Shown: positions 23,895 to 33,604, numbered from the stretch's first letter. The stretch is DNA of 64,000 bases from Acidobacteriota bacterium (GCA_019351995.1 JABBOD010000003.1:1-64000), one strand, 5' to 3'. Program-made: numbers and translations. Notes: a model not told the origin generated them from the sequence alone.

Positions 23895-26321
23895 TCAGAC
23901 CGGTGACCCCGCGAGCTCGGTCGTGGATGCGATGTCCGCATCGCGCAAACGGGATTCCGCCGCAGCGATGTGACCAACCGTCTTCAGGAAGCTGTCCGGG
24001 TTGAGCGAGATGGAGTCGATCCGCTTCGACACCAGGAACTCCGCGAACTCCGGATAGTTGCTCGGCGCCTGCCCGCAGATGCCCACCTTGATGCCGGCCG
24101 AGTGAGCGGCGTCGATCGCTTCGGCGATCATCCATTCCACCGCGGGGTCGCGCTCGTCGAACAGCTCGGCGAGCTCGGCGGAGTCGCGGTCCACGCCGAG
24201 CGTCAACTGGGTGAGATCGTTGGACCCGATCGAGAAGCCGTCGAACCGAGTGGCGAACTCGGCGGCGCGGATGACGTTCGACGGGATCTCGCACATCATG
24301 TAGACCTTCAGGCCGTTCTCGCCGCGCACCAGACCGTTCTTCGCCATCTCGGCGAGCACGAGGTCCGCTTCATCAGGAGTGCGGCAGAACGGGACCATCA
24401 CGATGATGTTGCCGAAGCCGATACGCTCGCGCGCGCGCTTCAGAGCTCGACACTCCAGGGCGAAGCCTTCCCGGTACTTCGGGTCGTAGTAGCGCGATGC
24501 ACCACGGAAGCCGAGCATCGGGTTCTCCTCGGTGGCCTCGAACGCCTGCCCACCGATCAGGTGCGCGTATTCATTGGTCTTGAAGTCGCTCAGCCGCACG
24601 ATCACGTCGTGGGGGTGGTACGGGGATGCCAGCTTGGCGAGCCCGAGCGCGAGGGTCTCGACGAAGAACTCCTGGGGGTCGTCGAAGCCGGCGGTCAGGG
24701 TGCGGATCTGCTTGCGAGCGCCATCGTCCGTCACCCGTTCCGGATGAATGAGAGCCATCGGATGAATCTTGATGAGGTTGTTGATGATGAACTCCATGCG
24801 GGCGAGACCCACCCCCGCCGCGGGCAGACGCCACCAGCGGAATGCGGCCTCGGGGCTCGCGACATTGACCATCACCGCGGTCGAGGTGGCGGCGAGGGTT
24901 CCGAGGTCGACCTCCTCCGTCTCGAACGAGAGCGTGCCGTCGTAGACATGCCCCTGGTCCCCTTCGGCGCACGACAGGGTCACGGGCTGATCGTTACGCA
25001 GGGTCTCGGTCGCGGTGCCGGTCCCCACCACGGCAGGGATGCCGAGCTCGCGGCTGACGATCGCGGCGTGGCTGGTCGAACCGCCGTGGTTGGTGATGAT
25101 TCCCGAGGCACGCGTCATGATCGAGACCCAGTCGGGGTCGGTCATCTCGGCGACCAGGATCGCACCGTCCTGGAAGTCCTCGATCTGCGCGGGGTCGCGG
25201 ATCACGCATGCCACACCGGTGGCGATGGAATCCCCGATCGCGGCGCCCGTGAGCACGGGGGTGGCCTCCTGCGTGAGGTGGTGGACCAGGAACTTCGTGC
25301 TGCTCCGCTGCGACTGGACCGTCTCGGGCCGAGCCTGGACCATGAAGAGTTCGCCGGTCTGCCCGTCTTTCGCCCACTCCATGTCCATCGGTCGGCCGTA
25401 GTGGTTCTCGACGATCGCCGCCCAGCGCGCGAGTTGGAGGATCTCGTCGTCGGCGAGCACGAAGGCACGCTGTTGGCGCACCGGAGTGTTGACGATGCGC
25501 GTCCGAGCCGTGCCGCCATGGCTGTAGATCATCTTGCGGCCCTTGGCGCCGAGTGACTTATCGATGATCGGAGCGGCGCCCGGTTGCGTCAGCAAGGGCT
25601 TGAACACGAGGTAGCGATCCGGGTCCACCGCCCCCTGCACGACCATCTCGCCGAGGCCCCATGCCGCGCTGATGACGGCGACGTGCGGGAAGCCGGTGTC
25701 GGTATCGATCGAGAACATCACGCCCGAACCTCCGATGTCGGAGCGCACCATCTGCTGCACCCCGATCGACAACGCCACATCCAGGTCGTCGAAATGCTCC
25801 GCCACGCGATAGCTGATCGCGCGATCCGTGAATAGGGAGGCGTAGCAACGCCGGCAGGCGTCGAGCAGCTCGCGTTCTCCCACGACGTTCAGGAACGTCT
25901 CCTGCGCCCCCGCGAAACTCGCCTCGGGCAGATCCTCGGCGGTCGCGCTGCTGCGGACGGCGACGGCTGGAGATGGCGCGCCGACTCGCTCGCCGAGGGT
26001 CCGGTACGAGGTGACGATGGTCTCGGCGAGGTCCGGTGGGAACTCGCTGCTCAGGAACAGCCCGCGGAGCGCCTCACCCGTCTCCCGAAGGCTCGCCGTC
26101 CCGGCGTGATAGCTGGCCAGCTGGGAGCGGATTGCCGGCTCGAGCTGGTTCACCTCCACGAATCGTCGGTACGCCTGCGCCGTCGTGGCGAAGCCGTCCG
26201 GGACACGGACACCCGCGCCGGCAAGAGACTGGACCATCTCGCCCAGGGAGGCGTTCTTGCCGCCCACCCGTGGCACGTCATTCATCCCGACCTGTTCGAA
26301 CCAGACGACATCGGCATCCAT
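23895..26321 (-). CDS. ppsA: Phosphoenolpyruvate synthase
   Basis: The enzyme converts pyruvate, ATP and water to PEP, AMP and phosphate for gluconeogenesis. Its 808 residues are the normal length. The N-terminal ATP-grasp-like domain starts VGGKNASLGEM and includes SSATAEDLPEASFAGAQETF. The swivelling domain carries the phosphorylated histidine in HGGSTSHAAIV (about residue 418). The C-terminal barrel ends with the catalytic cysteine in VGICGQAPSNYPEF. ATG 26321 follows GGGAG; an in-frame upstream ATG adds no family sequence. With pyruvate carboxylase elsewhere in the window, it gives the cell two routes from pyruvate to the PEP pool. Confidence 0.95.
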   Translation of the reverse strand: MDADVVWFEQVGMNDVPRVGGKNASLGEMVQSLAGAGVRVPDGFATTAQAYRRFVEVNQLEPAIRSQLASYHAGTASLRETGEALRGLFLSSEFPPDLAETIVTSYRTLGERVGAPSPAVAVRSSATAEDLPEASFAGAQETFLNVVGERELLDACRRCYASLFTDRAISYRVAEHFDDLDVALSIGVQQMVRSDIGGSGVMFSIDTDTGFPHVAVISAAWGLGEMVVQGAVDPDRYLVFKPLLTQPGAAPIIDKSLGAKGRKMIYSHGGTARTRIVNTPVRQQRAFVLADDEILQLARWAAIVENHYGRPMDMEWAKDGQTGELFMVQARPETVQSQRSSTKFLVHHLTQEATPVLTGAAIGDSIATGVACVIRDPAQIEDFQDGAILVAEMTDPDWVSIMTRASGIITNHGGSTSHAAIVSRELGIPAVVGTGTATETLRNDQPVTLSCAEGDQGHVYDGTLSFETEEVDLGTLAATSTAVMVNVASPEAAFRWWRLPAAGVGLARMEFIINNLIKIHPMALIHPERVTDDGARKQIRTLTAGFDDPQEFFVETLALGLAKLASPYHPHDVIVRLSDFKTNEYAHLIGGQAFEATEENPMLGFRGASRYYDPKYREGFALECRALKRARERIGFGNIIVMVPFCRTPDEADLVLAEMAKNGLVRGENGLKVYMMCEIPSNVIRAAEFATRFDGFSIGSNDLTQLTLGVDRDSAELAELFDERDPAVEWMIAEAIDAAHSAGIKVGICGQAPSNYPEFAEFLVSKRIDSISLNPDSFLKTVGHIAAAESRLRDADIASTTELAGSPV

Positions 26322-26473
26322 GGACTTCTCCCTCGATCGCTCCAGGCGCCGGATCCTCCGGCAGGATGGCCCCACCGTAGGCTCCGGTTCCGCGGCTCGG
26401 TAGGGACCTTCGGCACATGACGCAGCGGACGATTCCCGGTACTTTCCGTGGTGATGGAAGAAGGGAGTGCGCC

Positions 26474-26854
26474 ATGAAGAGCGACGGAAAGACCAGTGCG
26501 GCGGAGCTCGTGAGCGGCCTGGAGAGCACCGTCAAACAGGTGCTCGGCGAGTTGCATGATGTGCCGACCGCCGAGGCCCTGGAGGTGCTGCTCCGGCTCA
26601 GTTCACTGCAGTCGGAGCTGGGCAAGCTGTACGCGGGTATGGCGCAGCGGCAACACACTGCCGAGCAGTCTGGACTGCGCGACGGCGACGCGACGCATCA
26701 TGCACCCACCAACCCCGGTTCCGAGCGGGCGAGTCTGGCGCTGCAGGAGGCCGCGCAGTACAGCGCGGATGCCGCGGCGGCCCTGATGCGGGCACGTTCA
26801 GCCGACGAGGTCGCGGAGTGGTTCGAGGAGATCCAGCTGGACCAACGGCTCTGA
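26474..26854 (+). CDS. Helical protein of unknown function
   Basis: This 126-residue protein is acidic and almost entirely helix-forming. Residues 5-58 contain repeated heptad-like leucines (LVSGLESTVKQVLGEL, ALEVLLRLSSLQSELGKLY) that could form a coiled coil, and a second helical part follows a short linker (about 65-85). There is no signal peptide and no cysteine. ATG 26474 has GGGAG eight bases upstream. I recognise no family. It is divergent from ppsA and convergent with the GH15 gene. Confidence 0.65.
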   Translation: MKSDGKTSAAELVSGLESTVKQVLGELHDVPTAEALEVLLRLSSLQSELGKLYAGMAQRQHTAEQSGLRDGDATHHAPTNPGSERASLALQEAAQYSADAAAALMRARSADEVAEWFEEIQLDQRL

Positions 26855-26909
26855 CCGGGGCGGCTCTGACCGGAAAGGCTCGCCCGCGCGGCGTCGTCGG
26901 CGATGCCCG

Positions 26910-28712
26910 TCACGAGCCGAGGAGCTTCTGCGCTCGCTCGATCGCGTCCGCCGCCTCGACGAGTGCGAGGTGCGACAGGGCTTGCGGGGTGTTGCCGACC
27001 TGCCGGTTCTCGCCGACGTCGTATTCCTCCGACAGCAGCCCGACGTCATTGCAGAGGGCGACGAGCCGGTCCATCAGCGCGATCGCATCGTCGAGCCGCC
27101 CCGAGTCGGCGTACTGCATGACCAGCCAGAACGAGCAGGCCAGGAACGGATGCTCGTTGCCGACCAGGCCGTCGACCCCCGAAGCGGCCGCGTAGCGCAT
27201 GACCAGACCGTCCCGCAGCAGGCCGGACTCGATCGCCGCAACGGTGCCCAGCATCCGCGGATCATCTGCCGCCACAAAACCCACCTGCGGCAGGATCAGC
27301 AGGGAGGCATCGATCTCCTTCGCGCCGTAGTACTGCACGAAACTGTTCAACTCAGTGTCGAAGCCCTGAGTCTCGATCTCGGCGCGCAGTTGCTCGCGCA
27401 CCTGTCGCCAGTGTTCGACCGGGCCCTCGAGTCCCTGGGTCTCGACCGCCCGGATTCCGCAATCGAACGCCGCCCACATCATCACTCGTGAGTGGGTGAA
27501 GCGGTGCAGCGGGCCTCGGATTTCCCAGATGCCGTGGTCGTCCTTGTCCATGACCTGCTCGACGTGCTCGAGCAGAGCGACTTGCAGCGACCACGATGAG
27601 CGGTCTTCGGGGAACCCGCTGTTGCGGGTGCCCTGCAGCGCCAGCATGACTTCTCCGAAGATGTCTCCCTGGAACTGGGATGCTGCCCCGTTGCCGACGC
27701 GCACCGGTGACGCCCCGCGGTAGCCGGGCAGGGACTCGACCTCCCACTCCACGATCCGTCGTTCGCCGGCCAGTCCGTACATGATCTGAACGTCGGCAGG
27801 GTCACCGGCGATCGCGCGGAGCAGCCAACTGCGCCAGTCGTGCGCCTCGCCGGCAAAGCCGTGCTCCAGCAGCGCGCCGAGAGTCAGCGACGCGTCGCGG
27901 AGCCAGACGTAGCGGTAGTCCCAGTTGCGCGATCCCGCGAACGCCTCGGGCAGACTGGTCGTGGCCGCGGCCACGATGCCCCCGGTGTCCTCGTGCGTCA
28001 ACGCCCGCAGAACGAGCAGCGAACGACGCACGTAGTGGGAGTAGCGGCCGGCCGTCTCGATGGTCGACGACCAATCGCTCCACCACTTCTCGGTGTCTCG
28101 GATGCGCGGGGTCACCTCGATCGGCGGCGGCGGCTCCCGGTGGGAGGGATACCAGGTGAGCGTGATGTCGACGGTCTCGCCCTCGGAGACGGTGAAGGAC
28201 GAGCGGTGCACCATCCCATCCGGCGCGAGCTTCGGCCCCCGTATGATCACGGAGTCAGGGCCGGCGACGGCGATCATCGCATACTGGTGGGCATCGGGAC
28301 CGTCGTGCTCCGGCGCCTGGCGGATCCACGGGATCGCGGCCGCGTAGTCGAAGCGGATCCGCAACGACTGCTCCATGTCCACGGTGCCGCGGATGCCGAT
28401 GACTCGTCGCACGACGTCTGCTCGCCGGTCACCGCGCGGCATCAGGTCGATGACGGCGACCTCTCCGGTCTCCGTGATCCACCGGGTTTCGAGCACGAAG
28501 GAGCCGTCGTGGTACTCGCGCGACTCGGCTCGTGTTGCGCCCGCGGGTGCGATGCGCCAGTGCCCCTGTTCGGCATCGCCGAGGAGCGCCCCGAAGGTCG
28601 ACCCCGAGTCGAATCTCGGAAGGCAGAGCCAGTCGATGTTGCCGTCGATCCCGACGAGGGCGGCGGTATGGCAGTCGCCGATGAGCGCATAATCTTCGAT
28701 CGCAAGTGGCAC
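26910..28712 (-). CDS. Glycoside hydrolase family 15 (glucoamylase/trehalase-type)
   Basis: This 600-residue protein starts at GTG 28712 with a GAAAGGA site. The N-terminal beta domain begins IEDYALIGDCHTAALVGIDGNIDWLCLPRFDS, diagnostic for cytosolic actinobacterial GH15 proteins, some of which are shown to be trehalases in mycobacteria. The (alpha/alpha)6 catalytic domain contains NWDYRYVWLRDASLTL, the VMMWAAFDCGIRAVE helix and GNEHPFLACSFWL with the second acid. There is no signal peptide, so it acts in the cytoplasm on trehalose or alpha-glucan. The MarR and exporter genes lie upstream on the same strand, 62 bases away, but are probably separate. Confidence 0.9.
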   Translation of the reverse strand: MPLAIEDYALIGDCHTAALVGIDGNIDWLCLPRFDSGSTFGALLGDAEQGHWRIAPAGATRAESREYHDGSFVLETRWITETGEVAVIDLMPRGDRRADVVRRVIGIRGTVDMEQSLRIRFDYAAAIPWIRQAPEHDGPDAHQYAMIAVAGPDSVIIRGPKLAPDGMVHRSSFTVSEGETVDITLTWYPSHREPPPPIEVTPRIRDTEKWWSDWSSTIETAGRYSHYVRRSLLVLRALTHEDTGGIVAAATTSLPEAFAGSRNWDYRYVWLRDASLTLGALLEHGFAGEAHDWRSWLLRAIAGDPADVQIMYGLAGERRIVEWEVESLPGYRGASPVRVGNGAASQFQGDIFGEVMLALQGTRNSGFPEDRSSWSLQVALLEHVEQVMDKDDHGIWEIRGPLHRFTHSRVMMWAAFDCGIRAVETQGLEGPVEHWRQVREQLRAEIETQGFDTELNSFVQYYGAKEIDASLLILPQVGFVAADDPRMLGTVAAIESGLLRDGLVMRYAAASGVDGLVGNEHPFLACSFWLVMQYADSGRLDDAIALMDRLVALCNDVGLLSEEYDVGENRQVGNTPQALSHLALVEAADAIERAQKLLGS

Positions 28713-28774
28713 CGAGTCATCCTTTCAGGCCGTCAGGGGTTTCGGCTGGGGAAGCCGTTCGGTTCGGCCGCTGC

Positions 28775-29218
28775 TCAGGATGGCTCGGTCAGGCGTTCGA
28801 GTGCTGGCAGCGCCGCGCGGAGCGCCGAGCGCTCGCCGTCGTCGAGCACCTCGAGCAGCTGGGCGATCACCCGGGCGCGGGTGTCTCGCGCCTCACGCAC
28901 CGCGGCGGCACCCGCGTCGGCGACCTCGATCAACGCGGCGCGCCCGTCATGCGGGTCTGAGCGCCGCACCACGTAACCGCGCGTTTCGAGTTCGGCGATG
29001 GTCCTGGTCATGTTCGGGGCCGAGACACCCTCCAGCTGAGCGAGGTCCGACAGCCGCACCGGGCCGTGCTTCGCGACGACGGCCAGGGCAGACAGCAGGC
29101 CGTGGCTGAGTCCACCGGTGGCCGCCTGCAGCCGACGGTTCAGTCGCCCGATGACGAGGGTCAGCCGCTCGGCGTCGCTGGTCGGCGTTGCGAAGGTCAC
29201 GGCATCCATCTTGGCCAT
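28775..29218 (-). CDS. MarR-family transcriptional regulator
   Basis: This is a 147-residue winged-helix regulator. The recognition region is VRLSDLAQLEGVSAPNMTRTIAELETRGYVVR, followed by the wing RSDPHDGRAALIEV, typical of MarR. Long N- and C-terminal helices form the dimer interface. The frame is open upstream, but ATG 29218 (or 29209) fits the family length. It lies 8 bases after a DHA2 exporter gene on the same strand. MarR repressors commonly control such exporters and release DNA on binding phenolic or lipophilic compounds, so the palindrome at 31080-31103 is its likely operator. Confidence 0.88.
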   Translation of the reverse strand: MAKMDAVTFATPTSDAERLTLVIGRLNRRLQAATGGLSHGLLSALAVVAKHGPVRLSDLAQLEGVSAPNMTRTIAELETRGYVVRRSDPHDGRAALIEVADAGAAAVREARDTRARVIAQLLEVLDDGERSALRAALPALERLTEPS

Positions 29219-29225
29219 TGCGTGC

Positions 29226-31025
29226 TCACACGTCGCTGAGAGCGTCCGATGGCTCCTCAATGGCCGGCACGGCGGGTGTCGGCTTCGGCTCGCTTGCCGT
29301 CGGGACCGCAAGGCTCGAGGTGTCGACGTGAACGAACTTGCCGCCCATGACGACCGAGGCGATCGCTCCGATGACCGACATGATCGCCGCCGCGACGAAC
29401 ACGATCACCAGGCCCGCGTGGAAGGGTTCCGAGATCAGCTGCGGGAAGAAGGTCTTGCCGGTCAACGCGGCCTGGTCGGAGGCAGACAGTGTGGTGAGCG
29501 TGCCGGTGGGGCCGAGAATCGAGGCGATCGGGTTGTACCCGAGGAAGGCGGCGAAGAGGCTGCCGACCGGGGGAGTGGCGGCCACCTGGTTCGCGACCGC
29601 CGTTGTCACGCCGTGGCTGGTGAGTCCGGTGCGCAGGGCACTCGGGAGGGTCGTCGCCAGGCCGGCGATCATCAGCGAGAAGAAGATGCCGATCGAGAGC
29701 GAGTTGCCCGCGTTCTGGAAGGTGCCGGTCATCCCGGATGCCGCCCCACGCTGATTCGCCGGCACGCTGTTCATGATGGCCGTGCGGTTCGGCGCCGCGA
29801 ACATCCCGGAGCCCACGCCATTCAGGAAGGTCAGCACCGCAAAGACCCAGTACGCGAAGTTGACCGGGATGAACAACAGCGCGATGAATGTGACGGCCAC
29901 CAGCAGCAGGCCGCCTGTGGCAAAGGCGCGTGCCCCGAACCGGTCGGACAGCGTGCCGGAGATCGGGCCGGACACCAGGAAGCCGACGGTGAGAGGGAGC
30001 AGGTAGATCCCCGCCCAGAACGGCGTCGATTCGTAGCTGTAGCCGTGCAGCGGCAGCCAGATGCCCTGCAGCCAGATGATCAACATGAACTGGAGACCGC
30101 CGCGTCCGATCGATCCCAGGAGGCCGGCCAGGTTGCCGAACACGAAGGCGCGGATACGGAACAGCTTGAGGTTGAACATCGGGTACTCCACCCGTTGCTC
30201 GATGAACACGAAGACCACCAGCATCGCGATCCCGCCGATGATGCCCGCGAGCACCCACGGGTTCGCCCAGCCGGTGCTGGAACCGCCGTACGGCTGGATG
30301 CCGTAGGTGATCCCGGCGAGGAGCGCGGTCAGTCCGATGGCGAAGACGATGTTTCCGGGCCAGTCGACCTTGCCGGCACCGCGGGCCGAGGTCTCGTGCA
30401 GTGACTTGTACGACCAGATCGTTCCCAGGATGCCGAACGGCACGCTCACGATGAAGATCGCGTGCCAGTCGATCGATGACAGGATGCCGCCGATGATGAG
30501 GCCCAAGAACGTTCCCGCGATGGCCGCGATCTGGTTGATGCCGATCGCGAAGCCTCGCCGGTTGGGCGGGAAGGCGTCCGTCAGGATCGCGGTGGAGTTC
30601 GCGAACAGCATCGAGCCGCCGACGGCCTGCACCACCCGCCACCCGATCAGCCACAGCGCGCCCGAACCGGCCGTGAACGGGTCGAACACGAGTGCGATGG
30701 CCGCAACGGTGAAGACCGCGAAGCCGAGGTTGTAGATGCGCACCCGGCCGTAGATGTCGCCGAGTCGACCGAAACTGACCACCAGAACGGCCGTCACCAG
30801 GATGTAGCCCATCAGCATCCACAGCAGGTAGCTGACGTTGCCCGGCTCCAGCGGGTTCAGCTTGATGCCGGTGAAGATCGCGGGCAACGAGATCAACACG
30901 ATCGAGCCGTTGATGGTCGCCATCAGCATGCCGAGGGTGGTGTTGCTCAGAGCGATCCACTTGTAGTTGGGGTGGTCGCGATGGAACATTCCGGTGCGTT
31001 CGCGCGAGGGTTTCGTGGTGGACAC
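29226..31025 (-). CDS. DHA2-family (EmrB/QacA) MFS transporter
   Basis: This 599-residue protein has about 14 membrane helices, the number typical for drug:H+ antiporter family 2. It has motif A-like [11 protein letters not shown] after helix 2, [16 protein letters not shown] (motif C region) and [21 protein letters not shown] 31025 follows AGAGAAG, seven bases upstream. Proteins of this family export drugs, dyes or metabolites using the proton gradient. Here the partner MarR gene suggests inducible export of a toxic compound. The long C-terminal cytoplasmic tail is Pro/Glu-rich. Confidence 0.88.
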   Translation of the reverse strand: MSTTKPSRERTGMFHRDHPNYKWIALSNTTLGMLMATINGSIVLISLPAIFTGIKLNPLEPGNVSYLLWMLMGYILVTAVLVVSFGRLGDIYGRVRIYNLGFAVFTVAAIALVFDPFTAGSGALWLIGWRVVQAVGGSMLFANSTAILTDAFPPNRRGFAIGINQIAAIAGTFLGLIIGGILSSIDWHAIFIVSVPFGILGTIWSYKSLHETSARGAGKVDWPGNIVFAIGLTALLAGITYGIQPYGGSSTGWANPWVLAGIIGGIAMLVVFVFIEQRVEYPMFNLKLFRIRAFVFGNLAGLLGSIGRGGLQFMLIIWLQGIWLPLHGYSYESTPFWAGIYLLPLTVGFLVSGPISGTLSDRFGARAFATGGLLLVAVTFIALLFIPVNFAYWVFAVLTFLNGVGSGMFAAPNRTAIMNSVPANQRGAASGMTGTFQNAGNSLSIGIFFSLMIAGLATTLPSALRTGLTSHGVTTAVANQVAATPPVGSLFAAFLGYNPIASILGPTGTLTTLSASDQAALTGKTFFPQLISEPFHAGLVIVFVAAAIMSVIGAIASVVMGGKFVHVDTSSLAVPTASEPKPTPAVPAIEEPSDALSDV

Positions 31026-31079
31026 GTGACTTCTCTCTGGATGAGACGGTGACATGACGCGTCCCCGTTGAGCGCCAAA

Positions 31080-31128
31080 TAGTTACTTGTTGAACGGTAA
31101 CTATATCCCCCACCGGCCGGACACGCAA
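31080..31128 (-). promoter_or_regulatory. Promoter and MarR-type operator for the exporter-marR pair
   Basis: On the minus strand TTGCGT (31128-31123), a 17-base spacer and TATAGT (31105-31100) make a good promoter. A perfect inverted repeat with seven-base arms, TAGTTAC (31080-31086) and GTAACTA (31097-31103), separated by ten bases, covers the -10 and the expected start site. The 24-base span and its position fit repression by the operon's own MarR protein. The site is also close to the divergent dienelactone hydrolase gene and may affect both. Confidence 0.6.
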
Positions 31129-31160
31129 AAAGGTGATGTGTCACGGGTTACGATTCGGGC

Positions 31161-31904
31161 ATGACCCTCACTGTCACCGACATTCAGCTGCCCAGCGTGC
31201 CGGGAGGCAGCGAAGGTCTCACCGGCGTGCTCGCCGTTCCGGACGGTCCAGGGCCGTGGCCCGGCGTGGTGCTCGTCCACGAGGCGTTCGGCATCAACGA
31301 CGTGATGCGCCGCCAGGTGGTCAGGATGGCCGAAGCGGGATTCGTCGCGCTGATGCCTGACCTGTTTGCGATGGGCGGGGCGCGCAAGTGCCTGAACGCC
31401 ACCTTCCGTGCGCTGCGCTCCGGGGAGGGACGTGCATTCATCGACATCGAGAACGCGCGGGCCGCGTTGGCGCAGCGTCCAGACTCCACCGGGTCCATCG
31501 GTGTGCTCGGCTTCTGCATGGGAGGCGGGTTCGCGCTCGCCGCGGCGTCCGCGCACGGCTTCGATGCGGCATCTGCCAACTACGGGATGCTGCCGAGCGA
31601 TCTCGACACGGCCTTCGACAACGCGTGCCCGATCGTGGGCAGCTACGGCGGGAAGGACGCGACGCTCAAGGGGGCGGCGGCCAAGCTGACGGCTGCGCTG
31701 GAGGCCAGGGGGATCGTGCACGACGTGAAGGAGTACCCGACCGCCGGTCACGCGTTCCTCAACGATGCTCCGTCCGGTCCGGCTGCGCTGCGTTTCGTGA
31801 TGTCGCGGTTCATGGGCGCCGGACCCGATCCGGTTGCGGCGGCCGACGCGTGGCAGCGCATCGAGACCTTCTTCGGCGAACACCTCGCGGCGCCGACTCA
31901 CTGA
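31161..31904 (+). CDS. Dienelactone hydrolase family protein
   Basis: This is a 247-residue alpha/beta hydrolase with a cysteine nucleophile in GFCMGGGF (about residue 119), the aspartate in GGKDAT and the histidine in AGHAFLND. This Cys-Asp-His triad defines the dienelactone hydrolase family, which opens lactones in chloro-aromatic degradation; many members are general carboxymethylene esterases. The N-terminal VHEAFGINDVMRRQV is typical. It is divergent from the MarR-controlled exporter, so both may respond to the same aromatic or lactone compound. That is inference. Confidence 0.85.
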   Translation: MTLTVTDIQLPSVPGGSEGLTGVLAVPDGPGPWPGVVLVHEAFGINDVMRRQVVRMAEAGFVALMPDLFAMGGARKCLNATFRALRSGEGRAFIDIENARAALAQRPDSTGSIGVLGFCMGGGFALAAASAHGFDAASANYGMLPSDLDTAFDNACPIVGSYGGKDATLKGAAAKLTAALEARGIVHDVKEYPTAGHAFLNDAPSGPAALRFVMSRFMGAGPDPVAAADAWQRIETFFGEHLAAPTH

Positions 31905-31951
31905 GCGCGCCGCAGGGGTGCGGCCACCGCTCGACGGGGCAGAATGACCTC

Positions 31952-32278
31952 ATGATCTACGAGTCCCGCGTCTACCACGCAATGCCCGGTCGTCTTCCGG
32001 ACTTGCTGGCCCGTTTCCAGAACACCACGCTCGCGATGTGGGAGAAGTACGACATCCACCAGGTCGCCTTCTTCACGACGGTGGTGGGGGAATCGAACAA
32101 CGACCTCAGCTATCTGCTCGCGTGGGAGTCGATGGCCGAGCGCGAGCTGAAGTGGAACGCGTTCCAAGCCGACCCCGACTGGATTGCCGCGCGCACCGCG
32201 ACCGAGCAGAACGGCCAGATCGTGGAGTCGATCTCGAACTCCTTCCTGGCCCCGACCGCGTTCTCGGCGTTGCGGTGA
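31952..32278 (+). CDS. NIPSNAP-like small ferredoxin-fold protein
   Basis: This 108-residue protein has the NIPSNAP pattern: a YESRVYHAMPGRLPDLLARF first strand and helix, an HQVAFFTTVVG strand, and the LSYLLAWESMAEREKKW-like segment (actual ELKWNAF) leading into a final helix with DPDWIAAR. These dimeric alpha+beta barrels bind small hydrophobic or aromatic molecules; their reactions are mostly unknown. ATG 31952 starts exactly at the family's N-terminus. It lies 47 bases after the dienelactone hydrolase and just before another protein of the same fold. Confidence 0.8.
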   Translation: MIYESRVYHAMPGRLPDLLARFQNTTLAMWEKYDIHQVAFFTTVVGESNNDLSYLLAWESMAERELKWNAFQADPDWIAARTATEQNGQIVESISNSFLAPTAFSALR

Positions 32279-32285
32279 GTCGGCC

Positions 32286-32579
32286 ATGATCACCGAGCAC
32301 GCGATTCTCACCGTGAAGGCGGGGCAGGAGCCCGCGTTCCAGGCGGCCTTCGCCGAGGCGCGCCCGATCATTTCGGGAATGCCCGGCTTCGTCGACCTCT
32401 CGCTCTCGCGGTCGATGGAGACCCCGAACCAGTACCTGCTCCTCGTCGCGTGGGAGACCGTTGAGGCGCACACCGTCGGCTTCCGCGGTGCACCGGAGTA
32501 CCAGCGCTGGAGCGAGCTGCTGCACCACTTCTACGAGCCGACGCCGATCGTCGAGCACTTCGTCGACGTGAAGCGCTAA
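32286..32579 (+). CDS. Antibiotic biosynthesis monooxygenase (ABM)-domain protein
   Basis: This is a 97-residue single ABM/YgiN-type domain. The pattern TEHAILTVKAGQEPAFQAAF, then SGMPGFVDLSLSRSME, YLLLVAWETVEAHTVGFR and W-x-x-L-L-H-x-F-Y-x-x-x-P is typical. Family members are cofactor-free monooxygenases on quinol-like substrates, or haem-degrading enzymes; here the function is unknown. The start lies 7 bases after the NIPSNAP-like stop, so the two are likely co-translated. It ends convergently with the luciferase-like gene, overlapping by four bases. Confidence 0.82.
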   Translation: MITEHAILTVKAGQEPAFQAAFAEARPIISGMPGFVDLSLSRSMETPNQYLLLVAWETVEAHTVGFRGAPEYQRWSELLHHFYEPTPIVEHFVDVKR

Positions 32580-33592
32580 CCCAGAGAGGGACGGATGTCG
32601 CGGGCGATCGACTCGAGGATGCGCGCGTTGAACTCCACCCCGAGCTGATTCGGCACGGTCACCAGCACGGTGTCGGCGGCCTGGACCGCGGCGTCCTGGG
32701 CCAGTTCCGCCGCGATCCTGTCCGGCTCGCCGATGTAGCTGCGACCGAAGCGGGCGTTCCCGCCGTCGAGCCAGCCCACCTGATCCTTGGAGTCGGCTTG
32801 GGCACGCAGCCCGAAGTAGTGGCGTGTCTCGTCGTCGATCAGGGGCAGGATGCTGCGGCTCACCGAGACTCGTGGCTCGCGCGTGTGTCCTGCGGCCCGC
32901 CATGCCTCGCGATAGACCCGAATCTGCTCGGCTTGGAGTTCGTCGAACGGGACCCCGGTGTCTTCGGTGAGCAGCGTCGAACTCATCAGGTTCATGCCCT
33001 GTTCGGCGGTCCAGACGGCGGTGGCACGGGTGCCGGCACCCCACCAGATGCGCTCATGCAACCCCGGGGAATGAGGTTCGATCGCCAGCGGGGCGCTCAC
33101 GCCCGTGATCTGGGGGTTCGACATGACAACCCCCGCGCCCTCGATGGCCGCGCGAAACGTCTCGGTGTGCTCACGCGCCAGGTCGCCGTCCGTCTCCCCG
33201 TCGGCCGGGACGAATCCGAACGCCTGTGAGCCGTCGAGCGCTGTCTCCGGTGAACCCCGGCTGACGCCGAGTTGCAGCCGACCGCCGCTGATGAGGTCGG
33301 CGGCCGCGGCATCCTCGGCCATGTAGAGCGGGTTCTCGTAGCGCATGTCGATCACGGCGGTGCCGAGCTCGATGGTCGTGGTGCGCGCGCCCATCGCGGC
33401 GAGAAGTGGAAACGGCGAGGCGAGCTGGTGAGCGAAATGGTGCACGCGGACGAACGCACCGTCGACACCCAACTCCTCGGCGGCCACCGCGAGTTCGATG
33501 CTCTGCAGCAGGGCGTCGCCACCGGTGCGCACCCGGGATCCCGGGACCGCCTGCCAGTGACCGAAGGAGAGGAAGCCGATCGAGGTGCTCAT
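32576..33592 (-). CDS. LLM-class (luciferase-like) flavin-dependent oxidoreductase
   Basis: This 338-residue luciferase-family TIM barrel carries VRVHHFAHQLASPFPLLAAMGARTTTIELGTAVIDMRYENPLYMAEDAAAADLISGGRLQLGVSRGSPE, here cited in part for its V-I-D-M-R-Y-x-N-P-L-x-x-A-E-x-A signature. It has a later IWWGAGTRATAVWTAEQGMNLMSST strand. This subgroup includes FMN-dependent alkanal monooxygenase-like proteins. The start is ATG 33592. It differs clearly from the LLM enzyme in the tryptophan operon, and its substrate is unknown. The downstream ABM and NIPSNAP genes are on the opposite strand. Confidence 0.83.
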   Translation of the reverse strand: MSTSIGFLSFGHWQAVPGSRVRTGGDALLQSIELAVAAEELGVDGAFVRVHHFAHQLASPFPLLAAMGARTTTIELGTAVIDMRYENPLYMAEDAAAADLISGGRLQLGVSRGSPETALDGSQAFGFVPADGETDGDLAREHTETFRAAIEGAGVVMSNPQITGVSAPLAIEPHSPGLHERIWWGAGTRATAVWTAEQGMNLMSSTLLTEDTGVPFDELQAEQIRVYREAWRAAGHTREPRVSVSRSILPLIDDETRHYFGLRAQADSKDQVGWLDGGNARFGRSYIGEPDRIAAELAQDAAVQAADTVLVTVPNQLGVEFNARILESIARDIRPSLG

Positions 33593-33604
33593 GTGCGAAC
33601 GCGA

